A DNA stretch of 37,476 bases from an uncultured Bacteroidales bacterium (lineage in GTDB: Bacteria; Bacteroidota; Bacteroidia; Bacteroidales; UBA932), in contig CALUUA010000018.1 of the NCBI GenBank assembly GCA_944323845.1, positions 1 through 37,476 on the forward strand, written 5' to 3'. A program made the translations under genes and the position numbers. Within the stretch, counting starts at the first letter, position 1; the number at the start of each line of letters is the position of its first letter. Below are positions 6,368-14,877 of this stretch, piece by piece. Below the pieces are notes generated by a model, which saw only the letters and a list, made by a program, of their open reading frames with translations, was not told where the DNA came from and did not search any database.

Positions 6368-7249
6368 TTAAACTATCCTCAAATAATCCGGAAGTTCAGG
6401 CATGGCTCCGTTCCGGGTGCAGACGAATGCCGACACCTCCACAGCGAAATGATGGGCGTCATACACGCTCTTTCCCTTAAGTATAGAAGCCACGAATGCT
6501 GCAGTAAAGGAATCTCCCGCCCCTACGGTATCCACGACATCCACTTTCGGAGTCTCTACGAAAGAAACGTTTCCCGGAGTGAAAACATAACTTCCGTTCA
6601 CCCCGCAGGTCAGGATCAGCATCTTCAGTCCGTACTTGGCCAGAAGTATCCAGCATTTGTCCTCAAGGTCGATACCGGGATACCCGAACATACGGCTGAC
6701 CGTAACCAGCTCTTCGTCGTTTATTTTCAATATATTGCATCTCTTCAGACTCTCGCAGAGAATATCCTTGTCATAAAAGTTCTGGCGGAGATTCATATCG
6801 AAAATCTTCAGAATGCCCTCGCCGGAAGGCATGTCATCGAGAAAATGCTTTATGGTCTCGCGCGAGATGCTGCTGCGCTGCGCCAAAGAGCCGAAACAGA
6901 CTGCCGTAGTACGTGAAGCCAGTTCCTTCAATGCAGGAGTATAAGGAATGTTGTCCCATGCGACTCCTTCCTTGATTTCATAACACGGAACACCTGCGCC
7001 ATCCAAGGTTACCTGGACCGTGCCGGTAGGATAATCCACCTCCGTCACATACCTGTCAAGATTCTTCGATTTCAGGATTTCCAGGATTTCCGCTCCGAGA
7101 GCATCCTTCCCTACCGAACTGACAGCACTGCTGTCAATACCGAACCGGGACACATGATAGGCGAAATTCGCCGGAGCTCCGCCCAGTTTCTTTCCTTCGG
7201 GAAGCATGTCCCACAGCACTTCGCCGATACCGACTACCGAATTTTTCAT
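6368..7249 (-). CDS. Fructokinase-type PfkB-family carbohydrate kinase
   Basis: The 293-residue cytoplasmic kinase probably phosphorylates fructose with ATP, the last step of the fructan locus. The PfkB signature is complete: GGAPANFA near residue 23-30 for sugar binding, and DTVGAGDSFTAAF at 240-252, where GAGD forms the anion hole and Asp246 is the catalytic base. The ATG at 7249 is chosen because it begins the usual MKNSVVGIGEVLWD strand. A longer frame to 7372 would run into the preceding transporter gene. It follows the MFS gene by 28 bases in the same direction. The homologous locus of B. thetaiotaomicron has a fructokinase (BT1757) beside a fructose importer (BT1758), which supports the substrate, though PfkB sequence alone cannot separate fructose from related sugars. 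Confidence 0.85.
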   Translation of the reverse strand: MKNSVVGIGEVLWDMLPEGKKLGGAPANFAYHVSRFGIDSSAVSSVGKDALGAEILEILKSKNLDRYVTEVDYPTGTVQVTLDGAGVPCYEIKEGVAWDNIPYTPALKELASRTTAVCFGSLAQRSSISRETIKHFLDDMPSGEGILKIFDMNLRQNFYDKDILCESLKRCNILKINDEELVTVSRMFGYPGIDLEDKCWILLAKYGLKMLILTCGVNGSYVFTPGNVSFVETPKVDVVDTVGAGDSFTAAFVASILKGKSVYDAHHFAVEVSAFVCTRNGAMPELPDYLRIV

Positions 7250-7277
7250 TTTTTCTCTTTTTAAGAATAAAAAACTG

Positions 7278-8438
7278 TCAGGCCCTGACCTTGAACCCGT
7301 AATAAAGAAGGTACATCGTGCCGATGAACATGACCGCCACCGCACCTGCCTGACCGACAGCATCGCTGGCAAACCCCATCAGCAGAGGAAATACCGTACC
7401 GCCGAACAAACCCATAATCATCAGACCGGATATTTCGTTCTTCTTTTCCGGCATGTTCAGCAGAGCCTGAGAAAATATTATCGAAAATACATTAGAATTG
7501 CCGTAGCCTACCAATGCGATGGCAACATATATGGTTGCAAGGGAATGGCAGAAGAAAAGCATCACCATCGAAGCTGTCATCATGGCTATGCTGATGAAGA
7601 AGAATATCCTTGGAGACAGTTTCTGCAGGATGATGGCCCCGGTCAGACATCCGACAGTCCTGAAGATGAAATAGAGGCTCGTGGAGAAAGAGGCTTCGTC
7701 CAGCGTGAAACCGAGTCTTTCCATCAGGATTTTAGGGGCAGTGGTATTCGTCCCGACATCTATCCCGACGTGACACATTATGCCGAGAAAGCACAGAAGG
7801 ATAAAAGGTTTCCCCAGAAGTCTGAGACAATCGGCGAATCCTGATGCCTTGTCTGTCTTCTCTTCTTCTATGGAAGTCAGGCCGAGCCAGAGTATGGCTA
7901 TGACTGCAATGATGAAATATATCGGGAAAAGAACCCTCCATCCGAGTCCGAGGGTCGGTATGGACTGCGTTGCTCCCCACATGGCTATATACGGGGCCAG
8001 AAAAGAGGCTATGGCCTTCACAAACTGTCCGAAAGTCAGAGAACTGGCCAGTTTGTCGCCCTTGACTATCGCGCTCATCAGCGGATTCAGGGAAGTCTGC
8101 ATCAGTGCATTTCCTATACCGAGAAGGGAAAATGACAGCAACATGACGGCATAACCGTCACCGAAAGACGGCAAGGCCAGGGAAAAGGCGGTGACCGCCA
8201 GGCTCAACAGTACCGTTTTCTTTCTGCCGATCCTGTTCATCAGAAGCCCTGTCGGCACTGAAAAAATCAGGAACCAGAAGAAAACGAGAGACGGGAAAAC
8301 GTTGGCCTGCGCATCGGAAAGGGACAGGTCAGCCTTCACATAGTTAGAGGCTATGCCGACCAGGTCCACGAAACCCATGGCGAAGAAGCATACCATTACC
8401 GGCAAGAGCTTCATGAGATTTGACTTAGTCTTGTCCAT
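7278..8438 (-). CDS. MFS sugar importer, FucP/GluP type, probable fructose permease
   Basis: The 386-residue inner-membrane protein has about 12 hydrophobic helices. It carries the MFS loop signature between helices 2 and 3 (GLLMNRIGRKKTVLL) and a long central charged loop (IEEEKTDKASG). Helix 1 reads CFFAMGFVDLVG, typical of the FucP-like proton-sugar symporter branch found in Bacteroidota polysaccharide loci. It lies between the periplasmic GH32 gene (38 bases upstream) and the sugar kinase (28 bases downstream). The natural role is therefore importing free fructose released in the periplasm so that the kinase can trap it. Substrate is inferred from context, not from binding residues. Confidence 0.82.
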   Translation of the reverse strand: MDKTKSNLMKLLPVMVCFFAMGFVDLVGIASNYVKADLSLSDAQANVFPSLVFFWFLIFSVPTGLLMNRIGRKKTVLLSLAVTAFSLALPSFGDGYAVMLLSFSLLGIGNALMQTSLNPLMSAIVKGDKLASSLTFGQFVKAIASFLAPYIAMWGATQSIPTLGLGWRVLFPIYFIIAVIAILWLGLTSIEEEKTDKASGFADCLRLLGKPFILLCFLGIMCHVGIDVGTNTTAPKILMERLGFTLDEASFSTSLYFIFRTVGCLTGAIILQKLSPRIFFFISIAMMTASMVMLFFCHSLATIYVAIALVGYGNSNVFSIIFSQALLNMPEKKNEISGLMIMGLFGGTVFPLLMGFASDAVGQAGAVAVMFIGTMYLLYYGFKVRA

Positions 8439-8476
8439 TTGATATAGATTTATTGTTTTATTCTGTATTCAGCGGC

Positions 8477-10276
8477 TCACTCCATAGAGTAGATATCCAA
8501 TGAAACGACTGAAAACGCGCCTCTGTCCGAATAGAACCCCATACCGCTGTACGGCTCGGAAGGGAACAGAAGATTCGTCATCACGAATTCACCGTCATTG
8601 CCGAAGGCCTCCACACTCGTCCTGTCGAAAAACAGCCTGAGGGTTATCGTTCCGTCCACTGAAGCCGGAGCTGACGTCACTGCGGGAAAATCAGCACTGA
8701 AATCCACCCGTCCACTCTCCGTCCTGTCCATTACGAACCGCATTCTGGCTACATCGTAATACATTCCGACAGTTTCACCTGCGGTATTTCCTACGACAAT
8801 GCCGATTTTCTCCGCACCGTTGTTCCTTATCTTCATCTCCACTTCGAATGCCCCGCCTTCAGGAAGAGCGCGATCCAGAGAGTAGTCCATCCCCGACACC
8901 CTGAAAGACTTTTCGGACGAAACGGCTGTTCTGGCCGACAACATCTCCTTCACGGGACGCGACTTCAGATACACATCCCCGTCTCTTTCATAAAGGCTCA
9001 GTTCCCTCGCAATGGTGTTGGCTCCCCTGTACCCGCGGAGAGGAAGCTGGTTCTGATACTGCCAGTTGCTCATCCAGCCGATGGCGATACAGCGTCCGTC
9101 CGGGGCATTGCTCCAGGTAACGGTGGCGTAGTTGTCCTTTCCCCAGTCCATCCACTTGGTCGTTCCGGGATAACCGTTCACGAACTTTTTCCCGTCGAAT
9201 GTCCCTACGAAATACTGTGTAGCGCTGCCCCCGAACGGGCCTCCGGGATTTATGTTGCTTATCAGCACCCATTTCCTCTCTCCGGTACCTTCCACTTCCA
9301 GTTCCACGAGGTCCGGGCATTCCCATACACCCCCGTGCGCCCCATGGGTAAGGCCGAAAGAACTCTGGTATTTCCAGTCCTTCAGGTCACGGGACGAGAA
9401 TATCTGCATTTCCTGTCCTGCCGCCAGTATCATTACCCAGTGTTTCCCCGGAGCGTACCAGAATACCTTCGGGTCGCGGAAATCCCTGAGACCGGAGCCG
9501 AGCACCGGATTGCCTTCATATTTGTCGAAGACATATCCTCCGTCTGTGCTGACAGCGATGCTCTGCGTCTGGCAGTCCGTCCACATCGTAGGCTTCGATG
9601 AAGTGTAAAAAGCCACTACGGCATCCTCCCCGAAACCTGAAGTGTTTTCATGATCCACCACGCAGGAGCCGCTGAAGACATATCCCCAGGCGTCAGGCTC
9701 CAAAGGCGTACCTTCGTTCTCCCAGTGCACGAAGTCGCGGCTCGTGGAATGGCCCCAATGCATGTTTCCCCATGTGCAGCCGTAAGGGTTGTGCTGATAG
9801 TAAAGATGATAGACCCCGTCCTTGTAGAACATTCCGTTAGGGTCGTTCATCCATCCGTAGGGAGGGATATGATGGTATGCCGGTACGGGCGACACGTCCG
9901 CACTGAAATCATCGCTGCACGACAGGTTTTTCCAGCAGACCGAACCTTCAGGGACGGCCTGCACGTCTATCTGCAAGTTCCTGCCGCGATATTCCGAAAT
10001 ATCGAGGGGAACATAATAGTCGATTCTTTCACGGGCCAGACGCACGTTTATCCCCGGGCCCGATACGGTATTGTCCTGCACGAAGAAAAGCCGGCCTTCC
10101 GGCGCACTGTCCTCCACCGGCAGAAGCAGATATCTGTGTACCGGCCGCAGTTCGATGATATTCTGCTCGTTCGAGAAATGGCGCACTCTGATTCCGTGGT
10201 CGGAATCGGCGGATGCCCCGATACAAAGCAGAAGCACCGGAAGCATTGTCAGAAGTCTCTTTATCATCCCTGGCAT
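8477..10276 (-). CDS. Glycoside hydrolase family 32 fructanase or exo-fructosidase, periplasmic
   Basis: The 599-residue enzyme has a classical signal peptide (RLLTMLPVLLLCIGASA) without a proper lipobox, so it is probably periplasmic. An N-terminal beta domain (about 30-130, like the DUF4980 region of Bacteroidota GH32 enzymes) precedes the five-bladed propeller. All three GH32 catalytic motifs are present: WMNDPNG with nucleophile Asp145, FRDP with transition-state stabiliser Asp268, and WECPD with acid/base Glu319. A C-terminal beta-sandwich ends with a typical FFDRTSVEAFGNDGE motif. It should cleave beta-fructosides such as levan, inulin oligosaccharides or sucrose and release fructose. 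Linkage preference cannot be read here. It starts 13 bases after the GH32-like lipoprotein gene. A start at residue 4 (10267) is equally possible. Confidence 0.92.
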   Translation of the reverse strand: MPGMIKRLLTMLPVLLLCIGASADSDHGIRVRHFSNEQNIIELRPVHRYLLLPVEDSAPEGRLFFVQDNTVSGPGINVRLARERIDYYVPLDISEYRGRNLQIDVQAVPEGSVCWKNLSCSDDFSADVSPVPAYHHIPPYGWMNDPNGMFYKDGVYHLYYQHNPYGCTWGNMHWGHSTSRDFVHWENEGTPLEPDAWGYVFSGSCVVDHENTSGFGEDAVVAFYTSSKPTMWTDCQTQSIAVSTDGGYVFDKYEGNPVLGSGLRDFRDPKVFWYAPGKHWVMILAAGQEMQIFSSRDLKDWKYQSSFGLTHGAHGGVWECPDLVELEVEGTGERKWVLISNINPGGPFGGSATQYFVGTFDGKKFVNGYPGTTKWMDWGKDNYATVTWSNAPDGRCIAIGWMSNWQYQNQLPLRGYRGANTIARELSLYERDGDVYLKSRPVKEMLSARTAVSSEKSFRVSGMDYSLDRALPEGGAFEVEMKIRNNGAEKIGIVVGNTAGETVGMYYDVARMRFVMDRTESGRVDFSADFPAVTSAPASVDGTITLRLFFDRTSVEAFGNDGEFVMTNLLFPSEPYSGMGFYSDRGAFSVVSLDIYSME

Positions 10277-10289
10277 TGTCCTTTATGTT

Positions 10290-11858
10290 TTAATATTTGT
10301 GGATTTCGAGGTTGTTGACGGTGATTTCACCGGCATAGGAATCTATGGACCAGCAGTTTCGGGCGAGGTCATAGAGCCGGCAGGTATAATTGAGCACGTC
10401 GTTTATGTAGACAGTGCAGACCGAATTATCGGTGATGACAGTGATATGGTAGACACCATCGGCCGCGTTAGGGAAGAAATAGCTGTCGCCACCGTCGAGG
10501 AAACCCTTGCCACCGGTTTCCTCCAGATTCAGCTTGCGTCTTGTATTCCCGTCTTCCGGATTGACTATCAATGAATAATATGATTTGCTGTCCCCGCCTC
10601 TCAGGAAAGAGAAACCGAATCTGTCCCCCGGCTCCGCCACAATGTCGAATGAAAGCAGATTATGCCGGGCCAGCCTGGAGAAAAGGATGTATCCTCCTTC
10701 TCCTATGGTATAACTTTCCCCTGATTCTGTCCAGGACGCCCCGTCCATCACACGGACCGGGCAGTTTTCGGCATACTTGGATTTGATGGTTTCCGGAGCC
10801 GTGCAGAAAAGGGTGCCGTCGGCATTCTGTCCGAGTTTATGGCAGACCAGCGCTCCTCCCCACCCGGTCTTGACTGCGGAATTGTCCTCGCCTTCCCTGA
10901 CAGGACACCAGCCCCAGATATATCTGGACTGCCCGTCGGAAGCTGTCTTGGCGGCATACCAGGCCCTGGAATCCAGAATGCCATCCTTATTGTCGGGCCA
11001 CAGGGCTGCAGGACCGCAGTCGGCCAGTCCGGCAAGAGTCCGCCCTTTCAGATAGTGGACCTTCCTGTCCTGGTCGTACACGTCGGAATACACTAAATAC
11101 CACCAGTCCCCCATTTTGAAGATGTCTGGACATTCGTAGAACCTGTTCCAGACAGTCGTCATGAAATCCCCGTTATGCCTCCATTCCGACAAATCGTCCG
11201 ATATGTAATCGGCCAGAACATTCGTCCCTCCCCTGACGGTAGCGACCACCATGCGCCACTTCCCGTCATCATCCCTGAAAACGCAGGGATCGCGGAAATC
11301 TTTCCTGCTGTAACCGTTATCCACGCCCTTTATGCTGAAGGCAAGATCCTTGGTCCATGTCTTGAAATCCCGGGATGTCGCACGCATGACCACCTGGGCG
11401 CTTTCCGTCGCAGTCGGCTGGTACCGGTTTCCCGTATAGTAAATATGGTAAAGGCCGGACGCTTCATCGTAGACGGCGCAACCCGTTCCCAGGGCGGCAT
11501 CCTGCTCTTCTATGCTTCCGCACGGAAGGACCTCGCCCATAGACGCATAGCTGGCACAGTCCAAGGTCTCGAGACACCAGAAAGGATGATAGGTCCCCTC
11601 CTGATTCTGCTGATAGTCCTGAAGATAAAGTATCTTGAAGTTCCCTTCCCTCTCATCGTAGAAAGGCATCGGATCGGCTACCGTACCGACATACGGCTTA
11701 TAGTATGTCGTGAACTGCTTTTCGTCGTCGGAATCCAGAAAATCAGTGATGTTGTCCCAGTCCTTTCCGGTCTCGGGATACAGGTCTTTCTCCGCACAGG
11801 CAGCCATAAAGGACAGTGCTATGGCGGCAGCCAGAATATATGTCATTTCTGTTTTCAT
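10290..11858 (-). CDS. Divergent GH32-like surface lipoprotein
   Basis: The 522-residue protein is a predicted lipoprotein (SFMAAC, Cys21), probably displayed on the outer surface. Its propeller follows the GH32 order, but the first motif is altered: GTVADPMPFY replaces WMNDPNG, keeping an Asp at 62. KDFRDPCVF supplies Asp190 and FYECPDIF supplies Glu242. The catalytic triad may thus be intact despite the degenerate nucleophile motif. The C-terminal part is a beta-sandwich (FSFLRGGDSKSYYSL to VNNLEIHKY). It fits a surface endo-acting fructanase or a binding protein that feeds SusC/SusD, as the endo-levanase BT1760 does in B. thetaiotaomicron. Which one cannot be told from sequence. The ATG at 11858 is preferred because it opens directly into the signal peptide; an upstream in-frame ATG adds only a basic stretch. 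Confidence 0.78.
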   Translation of the reverse strand: MKTEMTYILAAAIALSFMAACAEKDLYPETGKDWDNITDFLDSDDEKQFTTYYKPYVGTVADPMPFYDEREGNFKILYLQDYQQNQEGTYHPFWCLETLDCASYASMGEVLPCGSIEEQDAALGTGCAVYDEASGLYHIYYTGNRYQPTATESAQVVMRATSRDFKTWTKDLAFSIKGVDNGYSRKDFRDPCVFRDDDGKWRMVVATVRGGTNVLADYISDDLSEWRHNGDFMTTVWNRFYECPDIFKMGDWWYLVYSDVYDQDRKVHYLKGRTLAGLADCGPAALWPDNKDGILDSRAWYAAKTASDGQSRYIWGWCPVREGEDNSAVKTGWGGALVCHKLGQNADGTLFCTAPETIKSKYAENCPVRVMDGASWTESGESYTIGEGGYILFSRLARHNLLSFDIVAEPGDRFGFSFLRGGDSKSYYSLIVNPEDGNTRRKLNLEETGGKGFLDGGDSYFFPNAADGVYHITVITDNSVCTVYINDVLNYTCRLYDLARNCWSIDSYAGEITVNNLEIHKY

Positions 11859-11873
11859 TTCATCTTTTTTTCC

Positions 11874-11892
11874 GCCCCGGCCGCGCCGGGGC
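11874..11892. other. GC-rich intercistronic hairpin
   Basis: A perfect 7-bp stem GCCCCGG/CCGGGGC with a five-base loop stands between the DUF4960-like lipoprotein gene and the GH32-like lipoprotein gene. On the transcribed minus strand it is followed by a run of A, not T, so it is not a Rho-independent terminator. It may block 3' exonucleases and keep the upstream susCD part of the message more abundant. That is inference. Confidence 0.5.
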
Positions 11893-11899
11893 AATTATG

Positions 11900-13075
11900 T
11901 TATTCCTTGGAAACGTAATTCAGAGCATTTTCCGTCAACTTCGCGACATTCCCGTGATACCGGTCCGCCGACGCGTCCCCATCCGGGGAATACCAGTCGT
12001 AACAGCCGGAACCGATACATACGACCTTGCCGCGAGAGCCTGTCGAAGGGTATTCCCAGACAGGAACGGACGACGTTTCACCATTGTTCACATTCACGCT
12101 GAGAGCCGTCGCTCCATGGCGGGACTCGAAGGCTGGCACGTCCTCATAAGAAGACCAATCTCCTATGAACCACTGCGCAGTACTGTTCGAGATGCGATAG
12201 CCTGCATCGCAGGTATAGACCTTGTCGGATTCCCCGTCATTGAAGTCGATACCGGCATACAGGGGATGTCCCGCCTGGCCTTCGGCTATGGTGAAACTCC
12301 ACGGTTCGGAGGTCACATATTCCGCAGTCTCGGGGTCTCCCCAACAGTTATTCGGGACAGCCCCGTCGGATGCAATGCCGAGTGCTGCTGCATAAAGTAC
12401 GGCATATCTGGTAAGCACGAAGCCTGTACCACGGTCCAGAAGACTCTTCATAACCGTAGCGGCCGAGACGGCAGCAGCAGCCCTTTCGTTGAAGACCGAT
12501 TCGCTGCCGAAGTTTCCGTCATCATTATGGTAATGCCACCACACCGCCTTGCATCCGCTCAGGTCCACAAGACCTGACGCAATGTCGCCGAATGACGCGT
12601 AGACCGAGTTTTCGACATTCGAGAGCATCCACACCGCCGCAGCCCTCTCCTCCGGATTCAGGTCTTCGACAGAAGCCGCAAGTCCGGCGAATATGAATTC
12701 GGGAGCACCGGCAGGATCCGTCCGGACCATAGTCCGAATGGAATAGTCCATATATACGTCACCGTTTGTCACTCTGAGAGTACGGGGCAGTGTAAAGTCG
12801 AGGACATCACCGGTTTCCATCGATGCCTCAGCCCCTTCGGAAAGTTCAAGCGCCGTCACGGTCATGGCCGACAGGTCGCAGTCGGGAGCGACAGGCACGG
12901 TAACAACCGCCTCCCTGAGATCGATTTCTCCTTCGATACCGTTCAGAGCGAAAGAGAGCACATCCGTTTCTCCGTCCAGATCCATACTTCCGCCGTCCTT
13001 CGTGCAGCTTCCGGACAGAAGCAGCGACACGGCGATAAATAGACCGGAGACATTTTTGAATATATTGTGTTTCAT
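11900..13075 (-). CDS. Surface lipoprotein of the fructan locus (SusE-position, DUF4960-like)
   Basis: The 391-residue protein has a lipoprotein signal (SLLLSGSC, Cys24). Residues about 35-115 form an immunoglobulin-like domain: alternating strands ending in LRVTNGDVYMDYSIRTM, as seen at the start of many SusE-position glycan-binding proteins. The rest resembles a Rossmann-like domain with WWHYHNDDG, a GKVVCIGSGCYDW strand and a C-terminal NVAKLTENALNYV helix. This is reminiscent of the DUF4960 or ThuA-like domain in some Bacteroidota fructan loci. No catalytic residues are obvious. Gene position directly after susD and before the GH32 genes suggests a surface glycan-binding protein that helps capture fructan. 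The domain naming is from memory of family features and is only moderately certain. Confidence 0.65.
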   Translation of the reverse strand: MKHNIFKNVSGLFIAVSLLLSGSCTKDGGSMDLDGETDVLSFALNGIEGEIDLREAVVTVPVAPDCDLSAMTVTALELSEGAEASMETGDVLDFTLPRTLRVTNGDVYMDYSIRTMVRTDPAGAPEFIFAGLAASVEDLNPEERAAAVWMLSNVENSVYASFGDIASGLVDLSGCKAVWWHYHNDDGNFGSESVFNERAAAAVSAATVMKSLLDRGTGFVLTRYAVLYAAALGIASDGAVPNNCWGDPETAEYVTSEPWSFTIAEGQAGHPLYAGIDFNDGESDKVYTCDAGYRISNSTAQWFIGDWSSYEDVPAFESRHGATALSVNVNNGETSSVPVWEYPSTGSRGKVVCIGSGCYDWYSPDGDASADRYHGNVAKLTENALNYVSKE

Positions 13076-13121
13076 TTTCCTTGATTTTATATTGGCATTC
13101 GCTTACAGGGTATGTTCCGGA

Positions 13122-14864
13122 CTACCAGTTTCCGATATTCTGGGTATAGTGGTCATTGCTTGCGCTTATCTGGGCAAACGGAATCGGGAGATATTCGTTC
13201 TTGTCGCGCGTGAACGAGGCTCCGGAATAAATCGTACAATGGTCGGCTTCCGCAGCGTAATATGCATTCAGCACATCCGCCGCTTCTCCCCAACGTACCA
13301 AGTCGAAGAAACGGTCGCTTTCCATGGCGAGTTCCAGTCTGCGTTCGAATTTTACCATTCTGAGAGCTTCATCCTTTCCCGGCACATCGGAATACGGCTC
13401 TATTCTTATCTTTACGCCATATCTGCTTTCATAGTCGGAAATCATGGACATGCTCTGCTTTGCCCTGTTCCTTACACGGTTTATCAGGTCCATAGCATCG
13501 TCTATACCGCCTTCGTCGAGCTGGATAAGGGCCTCCGCCCTCATCAGAAGCACATCGGAATACCTCAGTACGATATGGTTCATGGACGTTCCCCAGTAAG
13601 AGCCCTTGACCAGATATCCGCTGTCAGGATCCACATTCTGCTTCAATGAAACATAATATCCGTACAGACCGTTGCTTCTGCTCCAGACAGTGGTCCTCTC
13701 CATCATGTATTTCGGATTGAATTCGTACGGAAGGCCCGGCATCCCCACGGTCAGGAAGAGTCTCGGATCCGCATAGTCTGCCTCGTCTCCCGTCATCACA
13801 TAGTCCTCGTCATTGAAACCGGTCAGAAAAGGATGTCCGGCGTCATCTGTCCTGAAGGCATTTACCAGATTCTGGCTCGGCTTGTAGAAATCGCATCCTC
13901 CGTCCGTCACGTCAGGGATATTCGGGACTATGAGTCCGTTCGACCAATTGCAGTTTCCGTTCGAAGTGCCGTCATTCATGGAATATTGCATGGCCCAGAT
14001 GGATTCCGGCCCGTTTTCGTACTGCGGTTCAGGTCTGAAATTGTTATGGAAATCGGGGTCCAGATCCACGCCGCTGGCAGACATGACGGATTGTTCCGTA
14101 TAAATGATGACTTGTCTCAGGTCATCCTTGCTGACTTCCGTCACCCTGTGTGACGCAGGGTCATCCTGCCGGTATGCCTTGTAGAGGAAGGTCTTTGCAA
14201 GATAGGCTGCCGCAGCGGCCTTTGTCGGACGTCCTTTGTCGGCCTGTACGGCAGGCAGGTTGTCATAGGCGAACTTGAAATCGTCGGCTATGAGCTGCCA
14301 GCCCTCGTCATTCGTATATTCTGTGTTGGAGAGAGTGTTGTAGTCTTCTTCCTCCATATCGGGATCAATCACGAAGACGATGTTCTTGAACAGCTGTTTC
14401 AGAAGGAAATGGCCGTGGCCGCGCAGGAACCTCATCTCGGCCATCCGCTGTTTTTTGAGAGGAAAATCCGCCTCGTCGAGGTCTTCAAGGACAGCCAGTG
14501 CCTTGTTCGCTCTGGACAGGGCATTGTAGAGTCTCTGCCATATATCGTTGATATTCCAGGCAGTAGTCATTATGCCGGATGATACTTCCAGAGCATGGAA
14601 GACATCCCCGTCCTCGGTACCGTTTCCGCCCTTGTATGCGTCATCAGAACGGACGTCATAATTCCACATCGAGAAAGACGAATTTATATCCTCGGCCGAT
14701 ATCCATATTGCATAGGCGGCAGTCACCAGATTGTCCGCATACTCGGGAGAGGAGACCTGTCCGTCATCCAAAGCGCCCTGTGGCCGTGTCGAACCGAGGA
14801 AGTCGGAGCAGGAGGACAGCATTGTCATTGCCAGCAATGGCATCAATATCTTTATCTTTTTCAT
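13122..14864 (-). CDS. susD: SusD/RagB-family outer-membrane nutrient-binding lipoprotein
   Basis: The 580-residue protein has a lipoprotein signal (MTMLSSC, Cys19). It shows the SusD helical repeat fold with the conserved helix EMRFLRGHGHFLLKQLF, a ridge of Trp and Tyr residues near the N-terminus, and the C-terminal ERRLELAMESDRFFDLVRWG signature. SusD proteins form the lid of a SusC/SusD pedal-bin importer and bind the oligosaccharide at the surface. Here the substrate should be fructo-oligosaccharides, judging by the GH32 and fructokinase neighbours. It lies directly after susC; the ATG at 14864 is chosen because it opens the signal peptide. An ATG four codons upstream is also possible. 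Confidence 0.95.
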   Translation of the reverse strand: MKKIKILMPLLAMTMLSSCSDFLGSTRPQGALDDGQVSSPEYADNLVTAAYAIWISAEDINSSFSMWNYDVRSDDAYKGGNGTEDGDVFHALEVSSGIMTTAWNINDIWQRLYNALSRANKALAVLEDLDEADFPLKKQRMAEMRFLRGHGHFLLKQLFKNIVFVIDPDMEEEDYNTLSNTEYTNDEGWQLIADDFKFAYDNLPAVQADKGRPTKAAAAAYLAKTFLYKAYRQDDPASHRVTEVSKDDLRQVIIYTEQSVMSASGVDLDPDFHNNFRPEPQYENGPESIWAMQYSMNDGTSNGNCNWSNGLIVPNIPDVTDGGCDFYKPSQNLVNAFRTDDAGHPFLTGFNDEDYVMTGDEADYADPRLFLTVGMPGLPYEFNPKYMMERTTVWSRSNGLYGYYVSLKQNVDPDSGYLVKGSYWGTSMNHIVLRYSDVLLMRAEALIQLDEGGIDDAMDLINRVRNRAKQSMSMISDYESRYGVKIRIEPYSDVPGKDEALRMVKFERRLELAMESDRFFDLVRWGEAADVLNAYYAAEADHCTIYSGASFTRDKNEYLPIPFAQISASNDHYTQNIGNW

Positions 14865-14877
14865 TGTCGCAGTCATT

